In this document: positions 16,697 through 24,972 of the stretch, in pieces
Position numbering within the stretch: position 1 is the first letter of the stretch
Layout: each line of letters begins with the position of its first letter
Source: Isoptericola luteus
Lineage (GTDB): Bacteria; Actinomycetota; Actinomycetes; Actinomycetales; Cellulomonadaceae
NCBI RefSeq assembly: GCF_020297055.1
Contig: NZ_JAIXCQ010000007.1
Location: 124,001-188,000 of the forward strand
Length of the DNA stretch: 64,000 bases
Direction of reading: 5' to 3'
Program-made: the position numbers and the translations under genes
The notes under the pieces: generated by a model
What the model was told of the DNA's origin: nothing
Seen by the model: the letters and a program-made list of their open reading frames with translations, nothing else
Database searches by the model: none

Positions 16697-16966
16697 CGCG
16701 ACGGTCCCTCCTCGCAAGGGCAGGGTCGAGCAGGCCAGGGATGGTCCTGCCGACCGGGCGGGCCGTCGCTGCTGCAACCCGGACCTTCACCGTCCACCCG
16801 AGAGCCGCTTCCTCGCAAGGGGATCGTGCCCCATAGGTAATTCTCTTGCTGTCAGCGGGCTCGACGCCGGGTCGCCCGCCCGCTCGTCCGCCCGCTCGCC
16901 CCCGACGACGCCGGGCGTCGTGCCGTGGCGCTGCGGGCATCAGGACCCGGTGCGACGGTGGGGCGC
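16697..16966. promoter_or_regulatory. Divergent intergenic leader with duplicated 12-mer
   Basis: This 270-bp region separates the heptose operon (-) from an SDR gene (+). The 12-mer tcctcgcaaggg occurs at 16709-16720 and again at 16810-16821; the first copy overlaps the Shine-Dalgarno of the carbamoyltransferase (minus strand reads cccttgcgagga). The second copy is preceded on the minus strand by a ggggcacgatcccc stem-loop. A locally AT-richer patch (ggtaattctcttg, near 16836-16848) is the likely promoter zone. No known riboswitch was recognised. Confidence 0.4.
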
Positions 16967-18547
16967 ATGCGCATCGTGGTGGTCGGAGAGACGGGGAACG
17001 TGGGGACCGCGCTCTTGCGCGCGCTGGCCGAGGAGCCGGAGGTGACGTCGGTGCTGGGCGTGGCGCGCCGGCTGCCCGACCGGACCGCCGAGCCCTACCG
17101 GCAGTCGGACTGGGCCGCCGTCGACCTCGCCGGCGAGGAGGATGACGTCGTCGAACGGCTCACCACGCTCTTCCGGGACGCCGATGCCGTCGTCCACCTC
17201 GCCTGGCTGATCCAGCCCAACCGCGAGCGCGAGCTGCTGCGCACCGCCAACGTCGAGGGCACGCGCCGCGTCGCCCGTTCCGTCGTCGCCGCGGGCGTGC
17301 CGCACCTGGTCGTCGCGTCGTCCGTCGGGGTGTACTCGGCGGTCGACGACGACGCCCCGCGGGCGGAGGACTGGCCCGCCGGCGGCATCGCGACCTCGCA
17401 CTACAGCGTCGACAAGGCGGCGCAGGAGCGCGTCCTGGACGAGCTCGAGCGCGACCACCCCGAGGTCGTGGTGGCCCGCCTGCGCACCGCGCTGGTGTTC
17501 CAGGGCGACGCCGGGGCCGAGGTGGTCAGGCTGTTCGTCGGCCCGTTCGTGCCCGTGGGGCTGCTGCGGCACGGCCGCCCGCCCCTGCTGCCCCTGCCAG
17601 CCGGGCTGCGGCTCCAGGCGGTGCACGCGGACGACGCCGCGGACGCCTACCGGCGGGTGCTGCTGCGCCGCGCCGGCGGCGCGTTCAACGTCGCGGCCCA
17701 CGACCTGCTCCGCGGTCCCGACGTCGCACGGATCGTCGACCACGGCCGGCTCGTCGAGTTGCCGCCCGCCGCGGTGCGCACCGCCGTCTCGCTCGCGTAC
17801 GCGACCCACGCCGTGGCCGCCGACCCCGGCTGGGTGGACATGGGCATGGGCGTGCCCGTGATGGACACGAGCCGGGCGGTCTCCGAGCTGGGGTGGCAGC
17901 CGCGGCACACGGCGGCGCACTCCCTCGAGGAGGTCGTGCGGGGCATGGCGGAGGGCCGGGGGCTCGCCTCGGCGCCGTTGCGCCCCGACCCGTTGCGGCC
18001 GGCAGGCGACTCGACGCTCCCGCTGCGGGCGACCGACCCCGGCATCCCGCCCCGGCTGGACCGCGAGCTGCTCGGGCTGTACCTCGCCGACCACGTCACC
18101 GGGGCCACCGCCGGCCTCGGCCGTATCGAGCGCATGGTCGGTGACTACACGGACCTGCCCCTGCACCCGGAGCTGGTCGAGATCGCTGAGCAGATCCGGG
18201 GCGAGCGCGAGCTGTACCTGAGCCTGCTGGGGGCGCTGGGACTGCCGAGGCGCCGCCACCGTCAGCTCCTCGCCGGCATCGCAGAGCGGCTCGGGCGGCT
18301 CAAGCTCAACGGGCGGGTCGTGCGGCGCTCGCCGATGTCGGTGGTGCTGGAGACCGAGCTCATGCGCTCCGCGGTGGTCGGCAAGGTGGGCGGCTGGCAG
18401 ACCCTCGAGGAGCACGCGCGCGAGCTCGGCCTCGACCCCGCGCAGTTCCACGAGCTCGCCGAGAGCGGCCAGCGGCAGATCGCGACGCTCGACCGCTTGC
18501 ACGAGTACGCGCGCCGCCGGGCGTTCCGCGAGCCGCACGACCGGTGA
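16967..18547 (+). CDS. NAD-dependent epimerase-like SDR with C-terminal helical domain
   Basis: 526 residues. Residues 1-310 form an extended SDR (VVGETGNVGTALL loop, VVHLAWLIQP, VVASSVGVYS, SHYSVDKAAQ with YxxxK-like Tyr/Lys). Residues about 365-520 form an all-helical bundle (LLGLYLADHVTGATAGLGRIERMVGDY, ELVEIAEQIRGERELYLSLLGALG, ELMRSAVVGKVGGWQTLEEHAREL) resembling ferritin-like four-helix proteins. ATG chosen because the sequence MRIVVVG starts the Rossmann strand directly; an in-frame GTG upstream lacks a ribosome site. Substrate unknown. Divergent from the heptose operon, so possibly unrelated to it. Confidence 0.75.
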   Translation: MRIVVVGETGNVGTALLRALAEEPEVTSVLGVARRLPDRTAEPYRQSDWAAVDLAGEEDDVVERLTTLFRDADAVVHLAWLIQPNRERELLRTANVEGTRRVARSVVAAGVPHLVVASSVGVYSAVDDDAPRAEDWPAGGIATSHYSVDKAAQERVLDELERDHPEVVVARLRTALVFQGDAGAEVVRLFVGPFVPVGLLRHGRPPLLPLPAGLRLQAVHADDAADAYRRVLLRRAGGAFNVAAHDLLRGPDVARIVDHGRLVELPPAAVRTAVSLAYATHAVAADPGWVDMGMGVPVMDTSRAVSELGWQPRHTAAHSLEEVVRGMAEGRGLASAPLRPDPLRPAGDSTLPLRATDPGIPPRLDRELLGLYLADHVTGATAGLGRIERMVGDYTDLPLHPELVEIAEQIRGERELYLSLLGALGLPRRRHRQLLAGIAERLGRLKLNGRVVRRSPMSVVLETELMRSAVVGKVGGWQTLEEHARELGLDPAQFHELAESGQRQIATLDRLHEYARRRAFREPHDR

Positions 18548-18698
18548 GCGCACCTGTGGTCGGGAACCTCCGGAAGCCCTGATGTCATCTCGCTCGGTCG
18601 TGGGCACGACGTCGCCGGGGCCGAAACGGGCAACCAGTCCGCCCTGCGTGGACGATGGAGGGTGAACCCGCGCCCCTCGTCCGCCGGAGGACCGACTC

Positions 18699-19115
18699 AT
18701 GCAGCCGTTGCCGTCCCAGCCGTCCCAGTCCGAGATCCCCGACGACGAGTGCTGGCGCCTCCTCGCCGGTCAGAAGGTCGGTCGCCTCGCCACGTCGGTG
18801 GCCGGCGAGCCCGAGATCTTCCCGGTGAACTTCGCCGTCGCCGACCATCGGGTCTACCTGCGGACCAAGCCAGGCACCAAGCTCGCCGAGATCACGCTCA
18901 GCCCGCGGGTCGCGCTCGAGGTCGACGAGATCGGCGAGGACTCCGCGTGGAGCGTGGTCCTCAAGGGCCACGCCCGGGCGCTCCGCAGCGAGAAGGACAT
19001 CGCGGACGCACAGGCCACGGGGCTGTCCAGCTACCTCGAGGACGGCAAGACCGAGTGGATCCGCATCGTGGCGTCCGACATCTCCGGCCGCCGCCTGATC
19101 CCCGGCGAGGCCTGA
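18699..19115 (+). CDS. Pyridoxamine 5'-phosphate oxidase-fold flavin/F420-binding protein
   Basis: 138 residues with the split beta-barrel pattern: ECWRLLAGQKVGRLATSVAGEPEIFPVNFAVADHRVYLRT, PRVALEVDEIGEDSAWSVVLKGHARAL. It matches the actinobacterial group that begins with (C/E)xxLLxxxxVGRLA and binds FMN or F420. Biochemical substrates are generally unknown; the fold relates to nitroreductase-like detoxification. ATG follows GGAGG with an 8-nt spacer. Single-gene unit ending in a terminator shared with the opposing alcohol dehydrogenase. Confidence 0.82.
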   Translation: MQPLPSQPSQSEIPDDECWRLLAGQKVGRLATSVAGEPEIFPVNFAVADHRVYLRTKPGTKLAEITLSPRVALEVDEIGEDSAWSVVLKGHARALRSEKDIADAQATGLSSYLEDGKTEWIRIVASDISGRRLIPGEA

Positions 19116-19118
19116 TCG

Positions 19119-19149
19119 AGCCGGCACTGGTTCCCGCCGGAACCCGGCT
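19119..19149. terminator. Bidirectional terminator hairpin
   Basis: Inverted repeat ggttcc-cgcc-ggaacc (19129-19144) extended by an outer agccg/cggct pairing, located between convergent genes ending at 19115 (+) and 19148 (-). No poly-T follows. Confidence 0.5.
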
Positions 19150-20347
19150 AGGACCGCGGCGCCCACGGGTCGAGCACGACCTTGATGCAGCCGTCGTCCT
19201 TGTGCTGGAACGTGCGGTACGCCTCGGGCGCGTCCTCCAGGGAGAGACGGTGCGTGCGCAGGTCGAGCACGCCGAGCGGGTCGGCGGGGTCCTGCACGAG
19301 AGGGAGCAGGTCGTCCGTCCACCGCCGCACGTTGGCCTGGCCGGTCCGCAGCGTGAGCTGCTTGTCGAAGATCTGCATCATCGGCAGCGGGTCCTTGGCC
19401 CCGCCGTAGACGCCGGACAGCGAGATCGTGCCGCCCCGGCGCACGATCCCGATCGCGGCGAGGAGCGCGGCGAGACGGTCCGCCCCGGCCTGCTCGGTCA
19501 GGGGCGCGGCGACCGCGTCGGGCAGCATGCCCACGAGCTTCTGGGTGGTCTCCGCCAGAGGCGATCCGTGCGCCTCCATGCCGACCGCATCGATCACGGA
19601 GTCCGGTCCGCGGCCGTCGGTGAGGTCGAGGACCGCGCCGCGCACCTCCCGGGAGGCAGGGTCGAACGTGATGATGCCGTGCCGCTGGGCCATCAGCCGG
19701 CGCTCCGGCACGGGGTCGATCCCGATGACGGGGCCAGCGCCGCGGTGCCTGGCGACCCGCGCGGCCATCTGCCCGATAGGCCCCAGGCCCAGCACGACGA
19801 CGCTCCCGTCGGGCGGGATGTCGGCGTACTCGACGGCCTGCCACGCGGTGGGCAGCACGTCGGACAGGTACAGGTACTGCTCGTCGGGCGAGCCGTCGTC
19901 GGGCACCACGACCGGCCCGTAGTGGGCCTGTGGCACCCTGAGGTACTGGGCCTGCCCGCCGGGCACCTGTCCGTACAGGCGGGTGTACCCGAACAGGGCG
20001 GCGCCCTTGTCCTGGCTTCGCACCTGCGTGGTCTCGCACTGGGTCTGCAGGCCCCGGGAGCACATCCAGCACCGCCCGCAGGAGATGGTGAAGGGGACGA
20101 CGACACGGTCGCCGACGGCGAGGTCGCCCGCCTCGCTCCCCACCTCCTCCACGACGCCCATCGCCTCGTGCCCCAGCACGTCGCCGGCGTCCAGGAACAT
20201 CCCGAGGACCCCGTACAGGTGCAGGTCCGACCCGCAGACCGCCGTCGACGTCACGCGGATCACCGCGTCGGAGGGTTCCTGGACGTGCGGGTCCGCGACG
20301 TCCTCGACGCTCACGTGCTGCCGTCCCTGCCATGTCAGTGCTCGCAC
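19148..20347 (-). CDS. Zinc-dependent alcohol dehydrogenase (MDR family)
   Basis: 399 residues. N-domain has the catalytic zinc signature AVCGSDLHLYG...GHEAMGVVEEVG and the structural zinc lobe ISCGRCWMCSRGLQTQC. The Rossmann half contains VVVLGLGPIGQMAARVARHRGA. The length and the insertion with LSGVYGGAKDPLPM resemble glutathione-independent formaldehyde dehydrogenase-like and threonine dehydrogenase-like enzymes. GTG start follows AGGAG at 9 nt. Oxidises an unidentified alcohol or aldehyde adduct with NAD(P). Divergent from the small Cys-rich gene across a 233-bp spacer containing an inverted repeat. Confidence 0.85.
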   Translation of the reverse strand: MRALTWQGRQHVSVEDVADPHVQEPSDAVIRVTSTAVCGSDLHLYGVLGMFLDAGDVLGHEAMGVVEEVGSEAGDLAVGDRVVVPFTISCGRCWMCSRGLQTQCETTQVRSQDKGAALFGYTRLYGQVPGGQAQYLRVPQAHYGPVVVPDDGSPDEQYLYLSDVLPTAWQAVEYADIPPDGSVVVLGLGPIGQMAARVARHRGAGPVIGIDPVPERRLMAQRHGIITFDPASREVRGAVLDLTDGRGPDSVIDAVGMEAHGSPLAETTQKLVGMLPDAVAAPLTEQAGADRLAALLAAIGIVRRGGTISLSGVYGGAKDPLPMMQIFDKQLTLRTGQANVRRWTDDLLPLVQDPADPLGVLDLRTHRLSLEDAPEAYRTFQHKDDGCIKVVLDPWAPRS

Positions 20348-20433
20348 GGTGTGTCGCTCCTGTCCGCTCGCCGCGTCGCGCGGCGTCGTCTCCGTGCCGG
20401 CCGGGACACGGGCTCCGGAGGTCGTCGGCGAGC

Positions 20434-20462
20434 TGCTTCACCGGTCGTCTCCCAGTGAAGCA
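20434..20462. promoter_or_regulatory. Inverted repeat tgcttcac-N13-gtgaagca
   Basis: Perfect 8-bp inverted repeat (20434-20441 / 20455-20462) in the spacer between the divergent alcohol dehydrogenase and the Cys-rich small protein gene. The position fits an operator for either gene; an RNA hairpin is also possible. Confidence 0.35.
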
Positions 20463-20580
20463 TCGTTCGGGGTCGCTCACCCGCTGCGCCGATGCGTTTG
20501 CGAGCAGGCGGCGCCCTGCCACGGTGGGAGGACGGGCCGGCAGCGGCCGGCCGCCGCCGAGCACGAAAGGAGTTGCCGGG

Positions 20581-20820
20581 ATGGCTGTCTGCGACATGTG
20601 CGGCAACGACTACCCGCACACGTTCACGATCACGACGGACGACGGGACCAGCGGCGTCTACGACTCGTTCGAGTGCGCGGCCCACGCGATGGCGCCGCGC
20701 TGCGCCCACTGCGGCTGCACGGTGCTGGGGCACGGGGTCGCGGTGGGCGACCAGGTGTTCTGCTGCAGCCACTGCGCGCGCGAGACCACCGGAGCCCAGC
20801 TCACCGACAGCGTCGGATGA
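20581..20820 (+). CDS. Small Cys-rich zinc-ribbon-like protein
   Basis: 79 residues with paired cysteines CDMCG (4-8), FECAAH, CAHCGC and CCSHC, enough for one or two zinc sites, separated by short beta segments. ATG follows AAGGAG with an 8-nt spacer. No membrane segment. Likely a structural-zinc protein of unknown partner; related small proteins recur in actinobacteria without known function. The next gene (GH13) begins 5 bases after its stop, so they are probably co-transcribed. Confidence 0.78.
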   Translation: MAVCDMCGNDYPHTFTITTDDGTSGVYDSFECAAHAMAPRCAHCGCTVLGHGVAVGDQVFCCSHCARETTGAQLTDSVG

Positions 20821-20824
20821 GCCG

Positions 20825-22345
20825 GTGAGCGTCGCCCCGTGGTGGCGGGGCGCCGTCGTCTACCAGGTGTACCCGCGCTCGTTCGCCGACTCCGACGGCG
20901 ACGGCGTGGGAGACCTGGAGGGGATCCGCCGCCACCTGGACCACGTGCAGCACCTGGGTGCGGACGCGATCTGGCTCTCGCCGGTCTACCGCTCGCCCAT
21001 GGCCGACGCGGGGTACGACATCGCGGACCACCGCGACGTCGACCCGGTGTTCGGGACGCTCGCGGGCATGGACGCGCTCCTCGCCGACGCGCACGCGCGC
21101 GGGCTGCGGGTGCTCCTCGACTTCGTGCCCAACCACACCTCCGACCAGCACCCGTGGTTCCGGGAGTCGTGCAGCTCGCGGGAGAACGCCCGACGGGACT
21201 GGTACCACTGGCGCGACGAGCCCAACAACTGGCGGTCTGCCATCGGCGGCGGCAGCACCTGGACGTGGGACGAGCGCACGCAGCAGTACTACCTGCACCT
21301 GTTCCTGCCCGAGCAGCCCGACCTCAACTGGCGCAACCCCGACGTCGTCGAGGCGATGCACGACGTGCTGCGCTTCTGGCTGGACCGCGGCGTGGACGGG
21401 TTCCGCATCGACGTCGCGCACTGCACGGGCAAGGACCCCGACTTCGCGGACGACCCGCGGTGCGCGGCCGGGGAGGCGCTCGTGGCCTTCAACGACCAGC
21501 CGCACAGCCACGAGGTGCTGCGCGGCATCCGCCGGGTGGTCGACTCGTACCCGGGAGACAGGGTGGTCGTGGGGGAGGTGAACATCCGCTCGACCCGCAG
21601 CGTCGCGGAGTACTACGGCGCGGGCGACGAGCTGCAGATGTCGTTCAACTTCCCGCCGCTGGACGCGCCCTGGGACCCGGTGGTGCTGCGTGCCTGCGTG
21701 CGGGAGGTCGAGCGGGAGCTCGGCCGTGTCGAGGCCTGGCCCACGTGGGTGCTGTCGAACCACGACAGCTCCCGCCACCGCAGCCGCTACGGCGGGTCGC
21801 TGCGGCGCGCGCGGGCGGCCGCCGTCCTGCTGCTGACGCTGCGCGGCACCGCGTTCGTCTACCAGGGCGAGGAGCTGGGGCTCGAGGACGTCGTCGTCGG
21901 GCCAGACGAGCGGCGGGACCCGGGCGGCCGCGACGGGTCGCGGGCGCCGCTGCCCTGGGCGGTCGAGCCCCCGCACGGGTGGGACGGCGCCCGCCCGTGG
22001 CTGCCGTTCCCGCCCGACGCCGGCGAGCTCGCCGCGCAGGCGCAGCGCGACGACCCGGCGTCCGTGCTGAGCCTGTACCGCCGGCTGGTCGCCGAGCGGC
22101 ATGCGAGCCCCGCGCTGCGCGTCGGCGACTGGACCGAGCTGGACTCCCCGCCCGAGGTGCTGGCCTACCGCCGTCGCGACGGCGACGACGTGCGGGCCGT
22201 CGTGGTGAACTTCGCCGACGCGCCGCGCGAGGTGGCGCTCGACGGCGGGTGGCGGGTCGTGCTGTCCAGCGACCCGGGCGCGCGGCCCGGACCCTGGCAC
22301 GGGCATGTCGGCCCCGCGGAGGCGGTGCTGCTCGCCCCGTCGTGA
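20825..22345 (+). CDS. GH13 alpha-glucosidase-type hydrolase
   Basis: 506 residues, (beta/alpha)8 barrel of GH13 oligo-1,6/alpha-glucosidase type. Region I is DFVPNH (99-104) and region II is GFRIDVAH with nucleophile Asp196. Region III is VVGEVN with acid/base Glu251, and region IV is SNHD (about 317-320). SPMADAGYDIADHRDVDPVFG and the short C-terminal beta domain (VRAVVVNFADAPREVAL) are typical. Cleaves alpha-1,4 or alpha-1,6 glucosidic bonds of small oligosaccharides; no signal peptide, so cytosolic. GTG chosen because it directly precedes WWRGAVVYQVYPRSF. Ends 12 bases from the convergent oxidoreductase. Confidence 0.9.
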   Translation: MSVAPWWRGAVVYQVYPRSFADSDGDGVGDLEGIRRHLDHVQHLGADAIWLSPVYRSPMADAGYDIADHRDVDPVFGTLAGMDALLADAHARGLRVLLDFVPNHTSDQHPWFRESCSSRENARRDWYHWRDEPNNWRSAIGGGSTWTWDERTQQYYLHLFLPEQPDLNWRNPDVVEAMHDVLRFWLDRGVDGFRIDVAHCTGKDPDFADDPRCAAGEALVAFNDQPHSHEVLRGIRRVVDSYPGDRVVVGEVNIRSTRSVAEYYGAGDELQMSFNFPPLDAPWDPVVLRACVREVERELGRVEAWPTWVLSNHDSSRHRSRYGGSLRRARAAAVLLLTLRGTAFVYQGEELGLEDVVVGPDERRDPGGRDGSRAPLPWAVEPPHGWDGARPWLPFPPDAGELAAQAQRDDPASVLSLYRRLVAERHASPALRVGDWTELDSPPEVLAYRRRDGDDVRAVVVNFADAPREVALDGGWRVVLSSDPGARPGPWHGHVGPAEAVLLAPS

Positions 22346-22357
22346 CGACGGCGCCGC

Positions 22358-23314
22358 TCAACGCAGCTGCGGCACCACGTGCTCACCGAACGTCTCGACG
22401 AACGCGTCCTGGCGCCGGCCGACGTGGTGCAGGTAGAGGCGGTCGGCGCCCGCCTCGACGAGGTCGGCCAGCCACGCCGTGAGCTCACCGAGGTCGTCCG
22501 AGACGAGCACGACCTTCCGGACGTCGGCGATCCGGACGTCGCGGGCCAGGGCGTCGAACTCGGCGGTCGTGGCGGTGTCCGCGGCCACGTCGGGCGGGCC
22601 GGTGTTCGTGCGCCACTGGTCCAGGGCGAGCGCCTCGGCCTCGTCGAGCGTCGGGGCCCACGACAGGTGCACCTGCACCGCGACCTCCCCCCGGCCGCCC
22701 GCCTCCCGGTAGGCCGCCACCATCCGCCGGAGCTCGCCGGGCGGCTGGTTGACGGTGACCAGGCCGTCCGCCCACCCGGCGTGGTGGGCGGCGGTCGCGG
22801 CCGTCAGGGCGGGCAGCACGAGCGGGGGAGGCACGTCGGGCAGCGACCAGAGCCGGGCCCGGCGCACCACCACCAGGCCGTCGTGGTCCACCTCCTCGCC
22901 CTGCAGCAGGGCGCGGACCACCGTGACGCACTCGGCCAGGCGGGCGTCGCGCTCGGCCTTGGGCGGCCACGGATCGCCGGTGACGTGCTCGTTGAGGTTC
23001 TCGCCCGTGCCGAGCGCGACCCACGTCCGCCCGGGGAACATCACCTCCTGGGTCGCCACGAGCTGCGCGACCACGGCGGGGTGGTAGCGCTGGCCGGGGG
23101 CGCACACGGTGCCGTACGACAGCCCGGTGGACGCCAGCGCGGCACCGAGCCACGACCAGGCGGACCCGGACTCGCCCTGGCGTCCGCTCCAGGGCGCGAG
23201 GTGGTCCGAGCACATGGCGTCACCGAAGCCCGCCGCCTCGGCGAGCCGCGCGACGCGGAGGGCCTCGTCCGGCGCGAGCTGCTCGTGCGAGACGTGCAGG
23301 CCCACCGTCGTCAC
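22358..23314 (-). CDS. Luciferase-like flavin/F420-dependent oxidoreductase
   Basis: 318 residues, LLM-class TIM barrel: VGLHVSHEQLAPDEALRVARLAEAAGFGDAMCSDHLAPW, GTVCAPGQRYHPAVVAQLVATQEVMFPGRTWVALGTGENLNEHV, and PLVLPALTAATAAHHAGWADGLVTVN. It matches the group of probable non-F420 flavin oxidoreductases about 315 residues long. GTG start overlaps the stop of the GH13 protein upstream (GTGA), so the pair is translationally coupled. Substrate unknown; the coupling suggests a link with the alpha-glucan-type enzyme, but no reaction can be named. Confidence 0.82.
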   Translation of the reverse strand: MTTVGLHVSHEQLAPDEALRVARLAEAAGFGDAMCSDHLAPWSGRQGESGSAWSWLGAALASTGLSYGTVCAPGQRYHPAVVAQLVATQEVMFPGRTWVALGTGENLNEHVTGDPWPPKAERDARLAECVTVVRALLQGEEVDHDGLVVVRRARLWSLPDVPPPLVLPALTAATAAHHAGWADGLVTVNQPPGELRRMVAAYREAGGRGEVAVQVHLSWAPTLDEAEALALDQWRTNTGPPDVAADTATTAEFDALARDVRIADVRKVVLVSDDLGELTAWLADLVEAGADRLYLHHVGRRQDAFVETFGEHVVPQLR

Positions 23315-24969
23315 GTGCCCGCCCCCGAACCGCCGCCGGTCGTGCGGCGCAACCACCGGTACCCGTAGCCGGCCAGCGGGACGCGGCCGTCGGCCTCCAC
23401 GGCCGGGTAGTCCTGGTCGACGTGCACGTCCACGAACCTCACGCGTCCCGCGCGCAGCTCGGTGATGTCGTCCGACGGCAGGGTGGCCACCGCGTCCTCG
23501 CCCGCGAGGTTGGCGAGCAGCAGCACGGCGGACTCGTCCTCCTGGTACCGCAGCGCGAGCACGGACGCTGCGCCGACGTCCTGCGGCTCCGGACGGGTCC
23601 GGCCCAGCTCGCTGAGCCCCAGGCGGGCACGCACCAGGCCGCCGACGCGCTGCAGCAGCGAGCCCTCGTGGACCATCTGGTCGTCGACGCTCACCCGCTC
23701 GGGACCGTACTCGCCGGTGATGACGGGCGCGGGGAACCGGTCCGGCGCCGCCTGCGAGAACCCGCCGCTGGGTGTCGAGGCCCACTGCATCGGGGTGCGC
23801 ACGGCCTCGCGCTCCGGCAGGCCGAGGTCGTCACCCATGCCGATCTCGTCGCCGTAGCGCAGCACGGGCGGCCCGGGCAGGGAGAACATCACCGCGTGCG
23901 CGAGCGCGATCCGGCGGAGGTCGCCGTCGAGCATCGGGGCCAGACGGCGCCGCAGGCCCCGGCCGTACAGCCGCATCGACTCGGCGGGCGCGAACGCGTC
24001 GAGCACCTCCTGGCGCTCGTCCTTGGACAACCGCTCGAGGTCCAGCTCGTCGTTGTTGCGCAGCCACTGGGCGTACGAGGCACCCGGCGGGGGAGCGGGC
24101 TGGGCGCGCAGGGCCCGCACGAGCGGCTCCGCCTGCCCGCGGGCCAGGGCGAGGAAGAGGTGGTTGTTGGACCAGAAGTCGAGCAGCATCGTCATGCCGG
24201 GCCCGTCGCCGGTGCCGAAGTAGTCGGCGTAGCCGTCCGGTTCCACGTCGACCTCGCCGAGCAGCACGGCGCCAGCGCTCTGCGCGGAGACGGCGGACCG
24301 CAGGTCCTGCACGAGCCACTGGCCGTCGGTGTCCGGGCGGGCGGCGCGGGCACGCTCCACCATGAGGGGCACGGCGTCGACCCGGAAGCCGGAGACGCCC
24401 AGGCGGAGCCAGAACGACACGATGCGGTGCAGCTCGGCGCGCACGCGGGGGTTGTCGAGCGCGAGGTCGGGCTCGTGGGCGTAGAAGGCGTGCCGGTAGA
24501 ACTGCTGGGCCTCCTCGTCCCACGTCCAGGTGCGCGGCTCGACGTCGGGGAACATCGGCTCGATGTCGTCCTTCGGCTCGTCGGACCACAGGTAGTAGTC
24601 GCGGTACGGCGAGCGGCGGTCGCTGCGTGCCTCCTGGAACCACCGGTGCTGGTCGGAGGTGTGCTGCGAGACCAGCTCGACCAGCACGTGCAGGCCCAGG
24701 TCGTCGGCCTTCTCCAGCAGGCGTGCGACGTCTGCCAGGTCGCCCAGGCGTGGGTCGACGGCGAGGTGGTCGGCGACGTCGTAGCCGCCGTCGCGGAACG
24801 GCGAGACGTAGAACGGCAGCAGCCACACGCACGTCGCGCCCAGGCCCCGCAGGTAGTGCAGGCGCTCGGTGGCACCGCGCAGGTCGCCCCAGCCGTCGTC
24901 GTCGGCGTCGTGGAACAGGCGTGGGTCGAGCTGGTAGATCACGGCGTCCCGGAACCAGGAGGACCGCAT
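23311..24969 (-). CDS. Trehalose-synthase-like GH13 protein with altered motifs
   Basis: 552 residues with TreS-like order: WFRDAVIYQLDPRLFHDADDDGWGDLRGATERLHYL, PFYVSPFRDGGYDVADH, FRVDAVP (Asp198 in the nucleophile position), LLGEVDVEPDGY (Glu239), LRNNDELDLERLSKDERQEV, and VRTPMQW. Region I reads ELVSQH (98-103) instead of D-x-x-x-N-H, and region IV reads NND instead of NHD, so transition-state residues differ from catalytically proven GH13 enzymes. Asp198 and Glu239 remain. It may be a specialised subfamily with changed specificity. Lies three bases after DUF2231 and is coupled to the luciferase-like gene. Confidence 0.8.
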   Translation of the reverse strand: MRSSWFRDAVIYQLDPRLFHDADDDGWGDLRGATERLHYLRGLGATCVWLLPFYVSPFRDGGYDVADHLAVDPRLGDLADVARLLEKADDLGLHVLVELVSQHTSDQHRWFQEARSDRRSPYRDYYLWSDEPKDDIEPMFPDVEPRTWTWDEEAQQFYRHAFYAHEPDLALDNPRVRAELHRIVSFWLRLGVSGFRVDAVPLMVERARAARPDTDGQWLVQDLRSAVSAQSAGAVLLGEVDVEPDGYADYFGTGDGPGMTMLLDFWSNNHLFLALARGQAEPLVRALRAQPAPPPGASYAQWLRNNDELDLERLSKDERQEVLDAFAPAESMRLYGRGLRRRLAPMLDGDLRRIALAHAVMFSLPGPPVLRYGDEIGMGDDLGLPEREAVRTPMQWASTPSGGFSQAAPDRFPAPVITGEYGPERVSVDDQMVHEGSLLQRVGGLVRARLGLSELGRTRPEPQDVGAASVLALRYQEDESAVLLLANLAGEDAVATLPSDDITELRAGRVRFVDVHVDQDYPAVEADGRVPLAGYGYRWLRRTTGGGSGAGT

Positions 24970-24972
24970 CGA

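Noticed and set aside
16697-16966. A known riboswitch in the leader of the heptose operon
   Set aside because: I could not match its stem-loops or repeated 12-mer to a known class by eye; it is reported only as an uncharacterised leader.
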